This document shows, piece by piece, positions 1 through 7,423 of a stretch of DNA of 13,907 nucleotides. Source of the DNA: Thermoplasmatota archaeon (GTDB lineage: Archaea; Thermoplasmatota; Thermoplasmata; Thermoplasmatales; Thermoplasmataceae). Positions within the stretch are counted from its first letter, which is position 1; every line of letters starts with the position of its first letter. Where the stretch lies: positions 1 through 13,907 of the forward strand of contig JAMDCG010000014.1 of assembly GCA_023489425.1 (NCBI GenBank), in the 5' to 3' direction. Made by a program: the position numbers and the translations under genes. The notes under the pieces are model-generated. The model was given only the letters and a program-made list of their open reading frames with translations, was not told the origin of the DNA and did not search any database.

Positions 1-1758
1 TCAAATTTTAATAAGCTTGTACTGGAAAAAGATCCGGATATCATCATAGGATACAACATTGATGGTTACGATCTACCTGTAATTGAATACAGGATGGAAA
101 GATACGGCCTCACACTTGATATAGGAAGGGATGGAACAAAGGCAAGGAGGATCAATGGCCAGTTCTGGAGGGTTAAGGGAAGGATAATCAGCGATGTTTG
201 GTGGAATGTGAAGAAGATCCTGAAACCAAAACATGAAACACTTAATTACGTCGCAATGGAACTCCTGAATGAAGGAAAGGATGACGTTGACAGGCTCAAC
301 ATCATGGAAGAATATAGAAACAGGCCGAAGGAGGTGATTGATTACTGCATTAAGGATGCTGATCTGACACTGAGAATCATGGAAAAAATGAGGGTCGTGG
401 ATAGAAATATGTTCATGTCCACTGTAACGAAACTTCCACTGGAGGATACAACAAATGGGGGGACAAGTAATTATGTAGATTCCCTGCTCATAAGGCTGGC
501 AACACAGAGGAATATAGCAGTTCCAATGACTGCAAGTCAGGCGCTGAAGGACAGGGCCATAGAAGGCGGGCATGTGGAATCCATTGGTGCAGGATTATAT
601 GACATGGTAATAGTGCTTGACTTCAAGAGCATGTATCCGTCCATAATTATGAAATACAATATATGTTTCACAACACTCAGTGAAAATGGAACCATAATTT
701 CGCCTACAGGCGCAAGGTTTCTGGATCCGTCTGTAAGGAAAGGGTTGATTCCAGAATTGCTGCAGACGTTGATGGACAGGAGAGATCAGGTCAAAAAGCT
801 GATGAAGCAGGCTAAGGGCGATGAAAGGGATTACCTGGATGGTGTACAGAACGCAATAAAAATACTTATGAATACCTTTTATGGTGTACTCGCTTCATCA
901 TTCTACAGATTCACAAATCCTGAACTTGGAAGTTCCGTCACGTCCTTCGCAAGAAACACGATCATGGGTCTCATAGATAAGCTGAAGAAGAAGGACCTGA
1001 AAGTGATATACGGTGATACTGATAGCGTATTCATTGAATCAGGAAAAAAAGAACTCAGTGAAGCAATTAAGATGGGAAATGATCTGAGCAGGGAAATTTC
1101 TGATGATCTTCACATTCTTATAGAGTTTGAGAAGATCATGGACCCATTCTTCTCCCATGGAGCAAAGAAAAGATATGTGGGAAAGATAGTCTATCCAATG
1201 GATAGTGCTGGAGAAATGCTTGTGAGGGGATACGAGGTAAGGAGAACTGATTCCTTTGATATGCAGAGTGAACTGCTACAATCTGTATTCGATTCGCTGA
1301 TGAACAAAGACGTATCAGGAGCAAGAGAAAATGCGGTTGACATTATAGAAAGGCTCATACGTGGAGACAGTACCATCGATATTTCTAAACTTGTTATTTC
1401 TAGATCGGTAAAAGATTCTGCCTCCTATGCAAACGCTGATTCCATGGCAAACGTAAGGGCTGCAAGAAAGTTACAGGAAAGAGGTGAGAGATTCATTCCA
1501 GGAATGAAGGTCTCATGGATAGTCACGAATAGCAGGGTGACACCGCAGGAAGTAGAGCCATATATTGATGGAGAGAAATTTGAGGATGAACCGGACTGGC
1601 TTTATTACGCAAAAAGAGTTGAAGAAACCGTAAACCGGGTGTTTGAGAGTCTCGACGAGCCAATACATCTCGTTGAACAGGCATCTAGGTCAGGAAAAAA
1701 ACCACAGGCAGTCCGTAACAGCAAGAACACTACACTTGATAGTTTCATGGAGGGATAG
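1..1758 (+). CDS. polB: DNA polymerase family B, 5'-truncated by window edge
   Basis: Replicative or repair DNA polymerase with 3'-5' proofreading. The frame is open from base 1, so 585 C-terminal residues are visible; archaeal family B enzymes run to about 780-800, so roughly 200 N-terminal residues lie outside. Visible residue numbers: Exo II motif around GYNIDGYD (17-24), Exo III Y-x3-D in YCIKDAD, polymerase motif A DFKSMYPSII (207-216), motif B K287-x3-N291 followed by YG (294-295), motif C YGDTDS (337-342) with the two metal-binding aspartates, and the KKRY motif (389-392). All catalytic residues that can be checked are intact. The last residues, NTTLDSFM (576-583), resemble a PCNA-interacting peptide. 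A good Shine-Dalgarno for the next gene sits inside the last codons, so the two are probably co-transcribed. Confidence 0.97.
   Translation, partial: SNFNKLVLEKDPDIIIGYNIDGYDLPVIEYRMERYGLTLDIGRDGTKARRINGQFWRVKGRIISDVWWNVKKILKPKHETLNYVAMELLNEGKDDVDRLNIMEEYRNRPKEVIDYCIKDADLTLRIMEKMRVVDRNMFMSTVTKLPLEDTTNGGTSNYVDSLLIRLATQRNIAVPMTASQALKDRAIEGGHVESIGAGLYDMVIVLDFKSMYPSIIMKYNICFTTLSENGTIISPTGARFLDPSVRKGLIPELLQTLMDRRDQVKKLMKQAKGDERDYLDGVQNAIKILMNTFYGVLASSFYRFTNPELGSSVTSFARNTIMGLIDKLKKKDLKVIYGDTDSVFIESGKKELSEAIKMGNDLSREISDDLHILIEFEKIMDPFFSHGAKKRYVGKIVYPMDSAGEMLVRGYEVRRTDSFDMQSELLQSVFDSLMNKDVSGARENAVDIIERLIRGDSTIDISKLVISRSVKDSASYANADSMANVRAARKLQERGERFIPGMKVSWIVTNSRVTPQEVEPYIDGEKFEDEPDWLYYAKRVEETVNRVFESLDEPIHLVEQASRSGKKPQAVRNSKNTTLDSFMEG
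1749..1753 (+). promoter_or_regulatory. Shine-Dalgarno GGAGG deciding the TTG start of the reductase
   Basis: GGAGG lies within the last codons of polB and 6 bases before the TTG at 1760. It supports translation of the reductase from that TTG rather than from the upstream in-frame ATG at 1643 inside polB. Confidence 0.75.
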
Positions 1759-1759
1759 A

Positions 1760-2920
1760 TTGTTTGACTTTGTTGTAGTTGGTGGAGGCCCCAGTGGGTC
1801 CTACTGTACGCAACATCTGGCAAAAAAAGGTTTCAGGGTCGCACAGCTCGAAGAGCACCAGTCCATAGGGAAACCAGTTGAATGCACCGGCCTGGTATCA
1901 AAAAGGGTAACGTCAATGGTAAAAACGGACTCGGTAGTGAACAGGGTTCATGGAGCAAACATATATTTTCCAGATGGTAACCACATTAGAATCGGAAAGG
2001 ATGAGGAAACAATAGTACTGGAGAGGGATCGTTTTGATCAGGATGCTGCAGCCATGTCCATAGGGAATGGTGCCGAGCTGATGCTTAATTCGAGAGTTAA
2101 AGACATAAAGAGGGAAAATGGAAAGATGAGGATCACACTGAGGAGGGATGGAAACATAGAGGAACTAGAATCTCTCGCAGTTGTAGGAGCAGATGGGGCA
2201 AACAGTATAACAAGAAAGGTACTTTTTCCAGATCAGAGATTCAGGAGGGTAGTCTCTGCATACCAGATCGATGGAGCTGGCAGGATGGAAGATCAGGACA
2301 ATGTGAACGTGTTTATTGGGGCACAATACAGCACCGGTTACTTTGCCTGGGGAACTCCCGCAGGAGATTTTTCTCGCATTGGAACGGCTGGTTTTGGCCT
2401 GACAAGGGAAAAATTCAATTACCTGTACAGGAGGTACCTCAACCCAAATAAGATATCCATAACAGGTGGTCCCATACCCATAAGCTTTCTCAAGAAGCCA
2501 TATGGTAATGGTGCACTGTTAATAGGGGACGCAGCAGGTATAGTAAAGCCACTCAGCGGTGGTGGAATCTATACCGGCATGGTATCAGGTGAAAAGGCAG
2601 CGATTACAATGGAGAAGGCATATGAAAGCGAGGATTTTTCAGAAAGATCACTTTCCACATACAACAGGCTGTGGAAAAAGGAATTAGGTGCAGAACTGAA
2701 GAGGGATTACAGGATCCAGAAATTATATTCAAGAATCACTGATACTTCCTTTAACATAATAGGCAGGAAAATAACCACTGAAAGGATGACTCATCTTATC
2801 AATACGATGGGCGATATTGATTACCCCTCAAGAGTTGTTCTTAGAATGCTGTTCAAAAATCCATCCATCGTTAGAAACGTCTTATTTCCAAGGAAAGAAA
2901 AGAATGCAGAACGAAACTAA
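1760..2920 (+). CDS. Geranylgeranyl reductase (digeranylgeranylglycerophospholipid reductase family)
   Basis: FAD-dependent enzyme that saturates the geranylgeranyl chains of archaeal membrane lipids. With a TTG start at 1760 the product is 386 residues, close to the roughly 390-400 usual in the family. It then begins MFDFVVVGGGPSGS, putting the FAD-binding Rossmann motif GGGPSG at residues 8-13 as expected. Other landmarks: P39-V-E-C42 (the family's conserved cysteine segment), the GADGANS motif in the middle, and GDAAG (256-260) followed by a P-L-S-G-G-G-I segment that closes the flavin site. The open frame extends upstream into polB to an ATG at 1643, but those 39 residues do not fit the family. 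The polB stop is 1 base before the start, and the next gene overlaps the 3' end by 17 bases, which indicates an operon. Substrate specificity within the family is inferred. Confidence 0.92.
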   Translation: MFDFVVVGGGPSGSYCTQHLAKKGFRVAQLEEHQSIGKPVECTGLVSKRVTSMVKTDSVVNRVHGANIYFPDGNHIRIGKDEETIVLERDRFDQDAAAMSIGNGAELMLNSRVKDIKRENGKMRITLRRDGNIEELESLAVVGADGANSITRKVLFPDQRFRRVVSAYQIDGAGRMEDQDNVNVFIGAQYSTGYFAWGTPAGDFSRIGTAGFGLTREKFNYLYRRYLNPNKISITGGPIPISFLKKPYGNGALLIGDAAGIVKPLSGGGIYTGMVSGEKAAITMEKAYESEDFSERSLSTYNRLWKKELGAELKRDYRIQKLYSRITDTSFNIIGRKITTERMTHLINTMGDIDYPSRVVLRMLFKNPSIVRNVLFPRKEKNAERN

Positions 2921-3746
2921 ATACTCATTCCTGATCATAATTGCAACACTTTCATGGGGTGTCACATTCCCACTGATCAAGATATCACTTGAATACATGT
3001 CACCTGTAATATTCCTGGCAATCAGGTTCCTGATTTCGACACTGGTGATGATCCCATTCATAAAGAACAGGAGGGACCTTACAGGGTTGAAGCAGGGTTT
3101 CATTGCCGGGTTCTATCTTTTTCTGGGATATTACTTCCAGACCATAGGATTGTATTTCACGACTCCGGCCATTTCGGGTTTTGTAACAGGCCTCTATATA
3201 GTACTTGTTCCAGTAATTGGCTACCTGATATACAGGCAGAGGATTTCTAAAAGTGATCTGTCGGCTGTAACTTTGGCGTTCGTGGGAATGCTGATCATCA
3301 CAGTAGGAGAAGTAAGCAATTTTTCGCTCCAGCTTGGAGATCTTCTAACCTTCATCTGTGCCGTTGGATACGCAATGCAGATAATATATGTTTCACGGAA
3401 TAATAAACTGGATATGGTAAAATTCACTTTTTTCCAGATGGCTGCAGTTTCACTGTATTCAACCATAGCAATTCCCACATTTAAGATATATTTCAACTTC
3501 TCATCTCCCATACTCCTCTTCACAATTGCATTCACAGCATTATTTGCAGGAGTTTTAGCATACTTCATAACAAACAAGGCTCTGGTTTACGTGAAACCTG
3601 AAAAGGCGAGTATAATAATGGTTTCAGAACCAGTTTTTGCTGCAATTTTCTCCGTCATACTCACCGGTATACCACTGTCCTATTACACCATTGGTGGGGG
3701 AGCTTTAATGGTAGTAGCAATGCTAATGACTATAGTACTTGTTTAA
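2904..3746 (+). CDS. EamA/DMT-family transporter
   Basis: Integral membrane permease of the drug/metabolite transporter superfamily; the cargo cannot be told from sequence. The ATG at 2904 gives 280 residues, near the usual 280-300 for a ten-helix protein built from two EamA repeats. The N-terminus runs straight into the first helix with the typical segment SWGVTFPLIK. Hydrophobic segments follow one another with short loops to the C-terminal end. In-frame codons upstream of 2904 lie inside the reductase gene and would add a hydrophilic tail foreign to the family. The gene overlaps the reductase by 17 bases in another frame, with a weak AGGA about 9 bases before the ATG, so translational coupling to polB and the reductase is likely. 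A link to lipid metabolism is possible from position but is not shown. Confidence 0.88.
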   Translation: MQNETKYSFLIIIATLSWGVTFPLIKISLEYMSPVIFLAIRFLISTLVMIPFIKNRRDLTGLKQGFIAGFYLFLGYYFQTIGLYFTTPAISGFVTGLYIVLVPVIGYLIYRQRISKSDLSAVTLAFVGMLIITVGEVSNFSLQLGDLLTFICAVGYAMQIIYVSRNNKLDMVKFTFFQMAAVSLYSTIAIPTFKIYFNFSSPILLFTIAFTALFAGVLAYFITNKALVYVKPEKASIIMVSEPVFAAIFSVILTGIPLSYYTIGGGALMVVAMLMTIVLV

Positions 3747-3862
3747 AATTCCAATACTGATATTTATATATTATATTGGTGAAAACTTAATAAGTATCGG
3801 AGAAACTTGGAATCAATTAAATAATCATTATTAATACAGAATAACGGCAACTTCACCTTATG

Positions 3863-3873
3863 CTTTTAATATT
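3863..3873 (+). promoter_or_regulatory. Probable TATA box for the MFS transporter
   Basis: CTTTTAATATT lies about 38 bases before the ATG at 3907 in an AT-rich 160-base spacer. Transcription would begin near 3895, leaving a leader of about 12 bases. Another AT-rich stretch (3816-3837) could serve instead. Confidence 0.4.
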
Positions 3874-3906
3874 AAGAATCTTGATAGAAGGATATGGATC
3901 CTCAGT

Positions 3907-5100
3907 ATGACCAGGTTCATCCGGGCCTTTGGACGTGGATCAACATTCATCTTCCTACCTTTAATTTTCATCATAGTTTATCATATAAGCTTTATAATTA
4001 CTGGATTATTTCTCGGTTCAGCAACACTGCTCATGGCATTTGTGCAGTATTACTCAGGAATATTGACAGACAAGATCGGCAGAAGAACAATTCTTGTGTA
4101 TTCCCAGATACCTGCAGTCGTATTCTATCTACTCATCTATTATACCGTTGCAAATCCATATTATTTTGTCCTTCTGCTCAGTTCATGGTATGGAACAATA
4201 ATTATAAACTCAATACAGTATCCTGCGGTACAGGCCTCCGTTGCAGATATTACCTCCGTACGGGACAGGCTTTCAGGTTACACAATCATGAGGATAATGG
4301 CCAACCTGGGAATTGCCATAGGACCATTGCTCGGCGCATACCTGGCATATTTCGGGCTTCAATACATATTTCTTGTGTCCAGCGCTGTTACAGTGGTGGA
4401 AATTTTCATGCTGTATTTCCTGATGAGGGAAACTTACGTTCCATCTGATCACGTACAGGTAATGAAGGGAGAACTGAGCAGGACTTACATGAAAGACAGG
4501 TTTTTCATTTTTTTCATAATCATAGGGGTGCTACTGCAGATCTTCATGAGGCAGAGAGGTTCCACATTTACAGTATATACCATTGTTTTGCAGAATCTTC
4601 CATACATGTATCTCGGGTATATATGGGCACTCAACGGAATACTGGTAGTAGCACTCCAGTTCCCATTATTGAGGCTTATGACAAAATTCGGGAATCCAAT
4701 GATGTGGAGGGGTGTTGGAACCCTCTTTTATGCTATCTCATTTCTTGTTCTTACAGATTCAACGGCATTCCTCATACTGGCGCTCTTCATGACCATATCA
4801 ACATTTGGTGAAGATCTCCTCTCACCAACGACCCAGAGTATTATTACCACTCTTGCACCGGATAACATGAGAGGATCTTACGTTGGTGTTTATAATTTAT
4901 ATTCAAGTTTTGGGGGATTTGCGGGTGCAGTTATAGGTCTGTACCTCCTCTTTGTTTTACAGAGCGTTTCAAGCACATACTGGTTATATATTGCCATAGG
5001 CACAGTGGTGGTCGCCGTTATGTATATGTTCATAAGTGGTATGTTTTCTCGCAGGATGAAGGAAATGGAAGAGACAGTAATATCAAGCACTGCAGGATAA
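3907..5100 (+). CDS. Major facilitator superfamily transporter
   Basis: Secondary transporter of the MFS; substrate unknown. It has 397 residues, normal for the twelve-helix fold. The hallmark loop between helices 2 and 3 is visible as GILTDKIGRR (51-60), matching the family pattern G-x-L-x-D-x-x-G-R-R. Many long hydrophobic segments follow, with a charged central loop around residues 180-200 (after a FLMRETYVPSDH segment) that separates the two halves. The ATG at 3907 is the first in this frame, but upstream codons read IWILS directly into MTRFIRAFGRG, so translation could begin slightly earlier at a non-ATG codon such as ATA 3892. AGAAGG at 3886-3891 is too far from 3907 to be an ideal ribosome site. 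The different-frame ATG at 3894 opens a frame I regard as a shadow. It appears to be a single-gene unit with its own promoter. Confidence 0.9.
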   Translation: MTRFIRAFGRGSTFIFLPLIFIIVYHISFIITGLFLGSATLLMAFVQYYSGILTDKIGRRTILVYSQIPAVVFYLLIYYTVANPYYFVLLLSSWYGTIIINSIQYPAVQASVADITSVRDRLSGYTIMRIMANLGIAIGPLLGAYLAYFGLQYIFLVSSAVTVVEIFMLYFLMRETYVPSDHVQVMKGELSRTYMKDRFFIFFIIIGVLLQIFMRQRGSTFTVYTIVLQNLPYMYLGYIWALNGILVVALQFPLLRLMTKFGNPMMWRGVGTLFYAISFLVLTDSTAFLILALFMTISTFGEDLLSPTTQSIITTLAPDNMRGSYVGVYNLYSSFGGFAGAVIGLYLLFVLQSVSSTYWLYIAIGTVVVAVMYMFISGMFSRRMKEMEETVISSTAG

Positions 5101-5112
5101 TAGGGGGAAGGA

Positions 5113-5126
5113 AAATTTATAAATTT
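5113..5126 (+). promoter_or_regulatory. TATA box of the DUF488 gene (palindromic)
   Basis: AAATTTATAAATTT is a perfect 14-base palindrome with a strong archaeal TATA core, 13 bases after the MFS stop. Its centre is about 26 bases before 5146, so the transcript should start near 5146, just ahead of the gene. Confidence 0.65.
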
Positions 5127-5145
5127 CATTCACACTAAGGTACCG

Positions 5146-5150
5146 GGTGA
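5146..5150 (+). promoter_or_regulatory. Shine-Dalgarno GGTGA supporting a CTG start at 5158
   Basis: GGTGA matches the archaeal anti-Shine-Dalgarno and ends 7 bases before CTG 5158. The ATG at 5151 directly abuts it, with no spacing, and opens a different frame of only ten codons. Confidence 0.55.
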
Positions 5151-5157
5151 ATGTATC

Positions 5158-5520
5158 CTGATAACGCTAAAAAGGGTCTATAATATTGAGGATGGAGACA
5201 GTGGAACCAGAATTCTGGTTGAAAGACTGTGGCCAAGAGGTGTGACGAAGGAATCCCTGAAATTATACTGGTGGGCGAAAGATATTGCGCCTTCAACGGA
5301 ATTGAGAAAATGGTTCAACCACGAGGATCAAAAATACGACGAGTTCAGGGAGAAATATATGGAAGAGCTGAGGCATAACAGCGATGTTCAGAAACTTTCA
5401 GTAATTTGCAAGAAAGGGGATGTTATTTTCCTGTACAGTACCAGTAATGAAAAGCATAACAGTGCTGTCGTACTCAAGGATTTCATTGAAAAATACGGAG
5501 ATAACAGTTTGACTTATTAA
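5158..5520 (+). CDS. DUF488 family protein, apparent CTG start
   Basis: Small soluble protein of the DUF488 family, whose biochemical role is not established. The frame between the stop at 5101 and the stop at 5518-5520 matches the family over its whole length: LKRVY near the start, LVERLWPRG (residues 20-28), KDIAPSTELRKWF (41-53), an FREKYMEEL helix, and a C-terminal FLYSTSNEKHNSAVVLKDF segment. The first ATG/GTG/TTG in frame is a GTG at 5239 that would delete the conserved LKRVY and LVERLWPRG parts. The best alternative is CTG 5158, giving 120 residues (usual size about 115-120), with GGTGA 7 bases upstream; ATA 5161 is second choice. The usual aspartate before RLWPRG is a glutamate (E22). 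Monocistronic, convergent with tgtA, 20 bases apart. Family is sure; the start is an inference. Confidence 0.85.
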   Translation: MITLKRVYNIEDGDSGTRILVERLWPRGVTKESLKLYWWAKDIAPSTELRKWFNHEDQKYDEFREKYMEELRHNSDVQKLSVICKKGDVIFLYSTSNEKHNSAVVLKDFIEKYGDNSLTY

Positions 5521-5540
5521 TTACTGCCTGCATAACCTTA

Positions 5541-7409
5541 TCAAGACTTTGCTTCCTTTTTGTGATGATTGATGGAAACTGCAACTCCTTCCCTGTACAT
5601 TCCCATCTCTCTTCCCGATACCAGTGCCCTCCCTACTGCAACGAGCCTATCATCAGGGTCCACGACAAGAACATCATTAAGAGGAATTATTTCACTGTCA
5701 TTCTGTTCTATGAATTTAAAGAAAACACTCTTTCCCTGAGAATTATATATGGCGCTTTCTCCTGTGACCATTACCTTATTTTTCATCCCTGTAGAGATTT
5801 CATGTAACCTGAGACCACCTTCAAACGTGAGTCCCACAAATCCATCATGGGCTCTCATTGTTGCAAGCATATTGCCATTCCTCGAAATGGTTCTGATCCT
5901 GCCCGTTGTTCTTGAAACAGTAATTTCGCAGTCATCCGGGAATATCTTTTCACCAATACCATTTCCAAACTGGAAATCAGCAATTCTCCTAAGCTTTTCA
6001 AGATTGAAATCCCTTATCTTTTCAAACCCATTATCCCTTCTGTAGGATGTTCCGCGTGTTTCTTTTTCATTGCCTGAAATCACCTGCTCAACAGGATATA
6101 TCTCTTCCATCTCAACCGGGATTTTAAGACCAAACCAGTTTATGCAGAAATTCTCCCTGGATTTTTCGTAAACATTTTTCACAAAATCCTGACTCAATCT
6201 TGCGGGCTTCCATTCTCTTGATGATAATGTATTGTACGTACCATTCGGCTCCAGCTTCCTCAATCTAATCCCATATGGCGACCTGTTTGTTTCTGCTCCA
6301 AAATGGAACAGTGGACTCTTCCGGTACAGTTCAAAATAAGGTTCTATTCTTTTTGAATGTCTTAATATCCTCTGAAAGGCAGAGTAAAGCGAGGGGTGTG
6401 ATCTGGATTTTGATTCAACATACTGCCAGAGGGTGTTTTCCCTGATTCTTTCCCTTATCTCAGCCAGTTCCTGGAAAATTGCAAATAAATTATGCTCAGC
6501 AAGGGCCGGAAACCGCTCTTTTTCATCAAGAGTTTTGATCTCCTTGATCGTATATCTGTCATTTAGTGGACTCCAGTATGGAAGTTCTGTAACATCTGCC
6601 AGATACCTTGTTCCCTCCGTGTAAAGCAACCTGTCATCCCTTGCATATTTCACGTAGGATGCCGAATCAAACATATCTACTCCCAGGAGAACCGCCATTC
6701 CCATGAACATGGGATGGCCACCACCAAATAGGTGGACAGGCTTGGAAAAATCACCTGCCAGTTTCGATTCAAGTATAATATCTACAAGTTCACTGTATTT
6801 GTACTGTTCAAGCAACGGCACAACGCCACCTATGGGAAGATAACTGGCATCAGTTGCAGACATGAGTCTTGCACTCCTACGCCTTAAGTCTCTGTAAATG
6901 GACCCCTGGATAGGTCCAGAAATGTTATGGCTTTTTGCAATATCCTTGATCTCCATGAACCTTTTATGAGTTTCATCAACTGCCAGTTTGGCCTTTTCGT
7001 GCGAATCAGCTGGAGTAGAAAAAATATCCAGGATTGTGGAGATATCACTCTTTATATCGATCTGAAATTCTACCGTATCCCTGTTTTCATACTCAACTCC
7101 ACCATAAACATAACTTTGGAATGTACCTGAGTCAGTCATTATGGTACCATCAAAACCAATAAGACTATGAAGGCCCTTCCTCAAAGCCTCAGCCTTTAAA
7201 TCAGGGTTTCTCCTGATAATGTAACTGTTTGTTATTATGGCCTGTGTTCCAAATCTCTTCATGGTTTCCATTGGTAAGGTACGCAGATTGGGATTGATCA
7301 CAGGCATTATGTTTGGAGTATCAACATATCCATGGTCTGTGCTGAATCTACCTATCCTCGCCAGGCCTTCCCTGTGGAGGATCTGCATTGTTAAGCTCTG
7401 TCCTGACAT
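5541..7409 (-). CDS. tgtA: Archaeosine tRNA-guanine transglycosylase (TgtA) lacking the zinc cysteines
   Basis: Exchanges guanine-15 in the tRNA D-loop for preQ0, the first tRNA-level step to archaeosine. At 622 residues with a C-terminal PUA RNA-binding domain (about 545-617) it has the full archaeal architecture. The catalytic barrel has the general-base aspartate D93 in MTDSGTFQS, the LPIGGVVP and FGGGHP segments, and the nucleophile D248 in MFDSASY. The family's C-x-C-x2-C zinc loop is replaced: the segment after TEL reads PYWSPLNDRYT, so the three cysteines correspond to Y278, S280 and N283, while the fourth ligand H306 (AEHNL) remains. No cysteine occurs before C422. D93 and D248 argue against the related ArcS (TgtA2), which lacks this active site. 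ATG 7409 was chosen; M8 is an alternative. It is the last gene of an operon, 14 bases after ABCE1, with no strong ribosome site. Confidence 0.93.
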   Translation of the reverse strand: MSGQSLTMQILHREGLARIGRFSTDHGYVDTPNIMPVINPNLRTLPMETMKRFGTQAIITNSYIIRRNPDLKAEALRKGLHSLIGFDGTIMTDSGTFQSYVYGGVEYENRDTVEFQIDIKSDISTILDIFSTPADSHEKAKLAVDETHKRFMEIKDIAKSHNISGPIQGSIYRDLRRRSARLMSATDASYLPIGGVVPLLEQYKYSELVDIILESKLAGDFSKPVHLFGGGHPMFMGMAVLLGVDMFDSASYVKYARDDRLLYTEGTRYLADVTELPYWSPLNDRYTIKEIKTLDEKERFPALAEHNLFAIFQELAEIRERIRENTLWQYVESKSRSHPSLYSAFQRILRHSKRIEPYFELYRKSPLFHFGAETNRSPYGIRLRKLEPNGTYNTLSSREWKPARLSQDFVKNVYEKSRENFCINWFGLKIPVEMEEIYPVEQVISGNEKETRGTSYRRDNGFEKIRDFNLEKLRRIADFQFGNGIGEKIFPDDCEITVSRTTGRIRTISRNGNMLATMRAHDGFVGLTFEGGLRLHEISTGMKNKVMVTGESAIYNSQGKSVFFKFIEQNDSEIIPLNDVLVVDPDDRLVAVGRALVSGREMGMYREGVAVSINHHKKEAKS

Positions 7410-7423
7410 TTAACTGCCATCCA

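Noticed and set aside
1643..1759. Upstream in-frame extension of geranylgeranyl reductase starting at ATG 1643
   Set aside because: It lies inside polB, adds 39 residues unlike the family ahead of the FAD motif, and the TTG at 1760 has a well-placed GGAGG.
2817..2903. Upstream ATG 2817 for the EamA transporter
   Set aside because: It would add a hydrophilic tail encoded within the reductase gene; the ATG at 2904 gives the typical N-terminus and length.
3747..3830. Inverted repeat ATTCCAA / TTGGAAT after the EamA gene
   Set aside because: Only 7 bases with a loop of more than 40 in AT-rich sequence; not a convincing terminator or operator.
3894..4448. A 184-residue frame from ATG 3894 overlapping the MFS gene
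   Set aside because: It has no family features and lies in another frame of a clear twelve-helix transporter.
5239..5520. DUF488 starting at GTG 5239 (or shortly after)
   Set aside because: It would remove the conserved LKRVY and LVERLWPRG segments that are readable in the same frame upstream.
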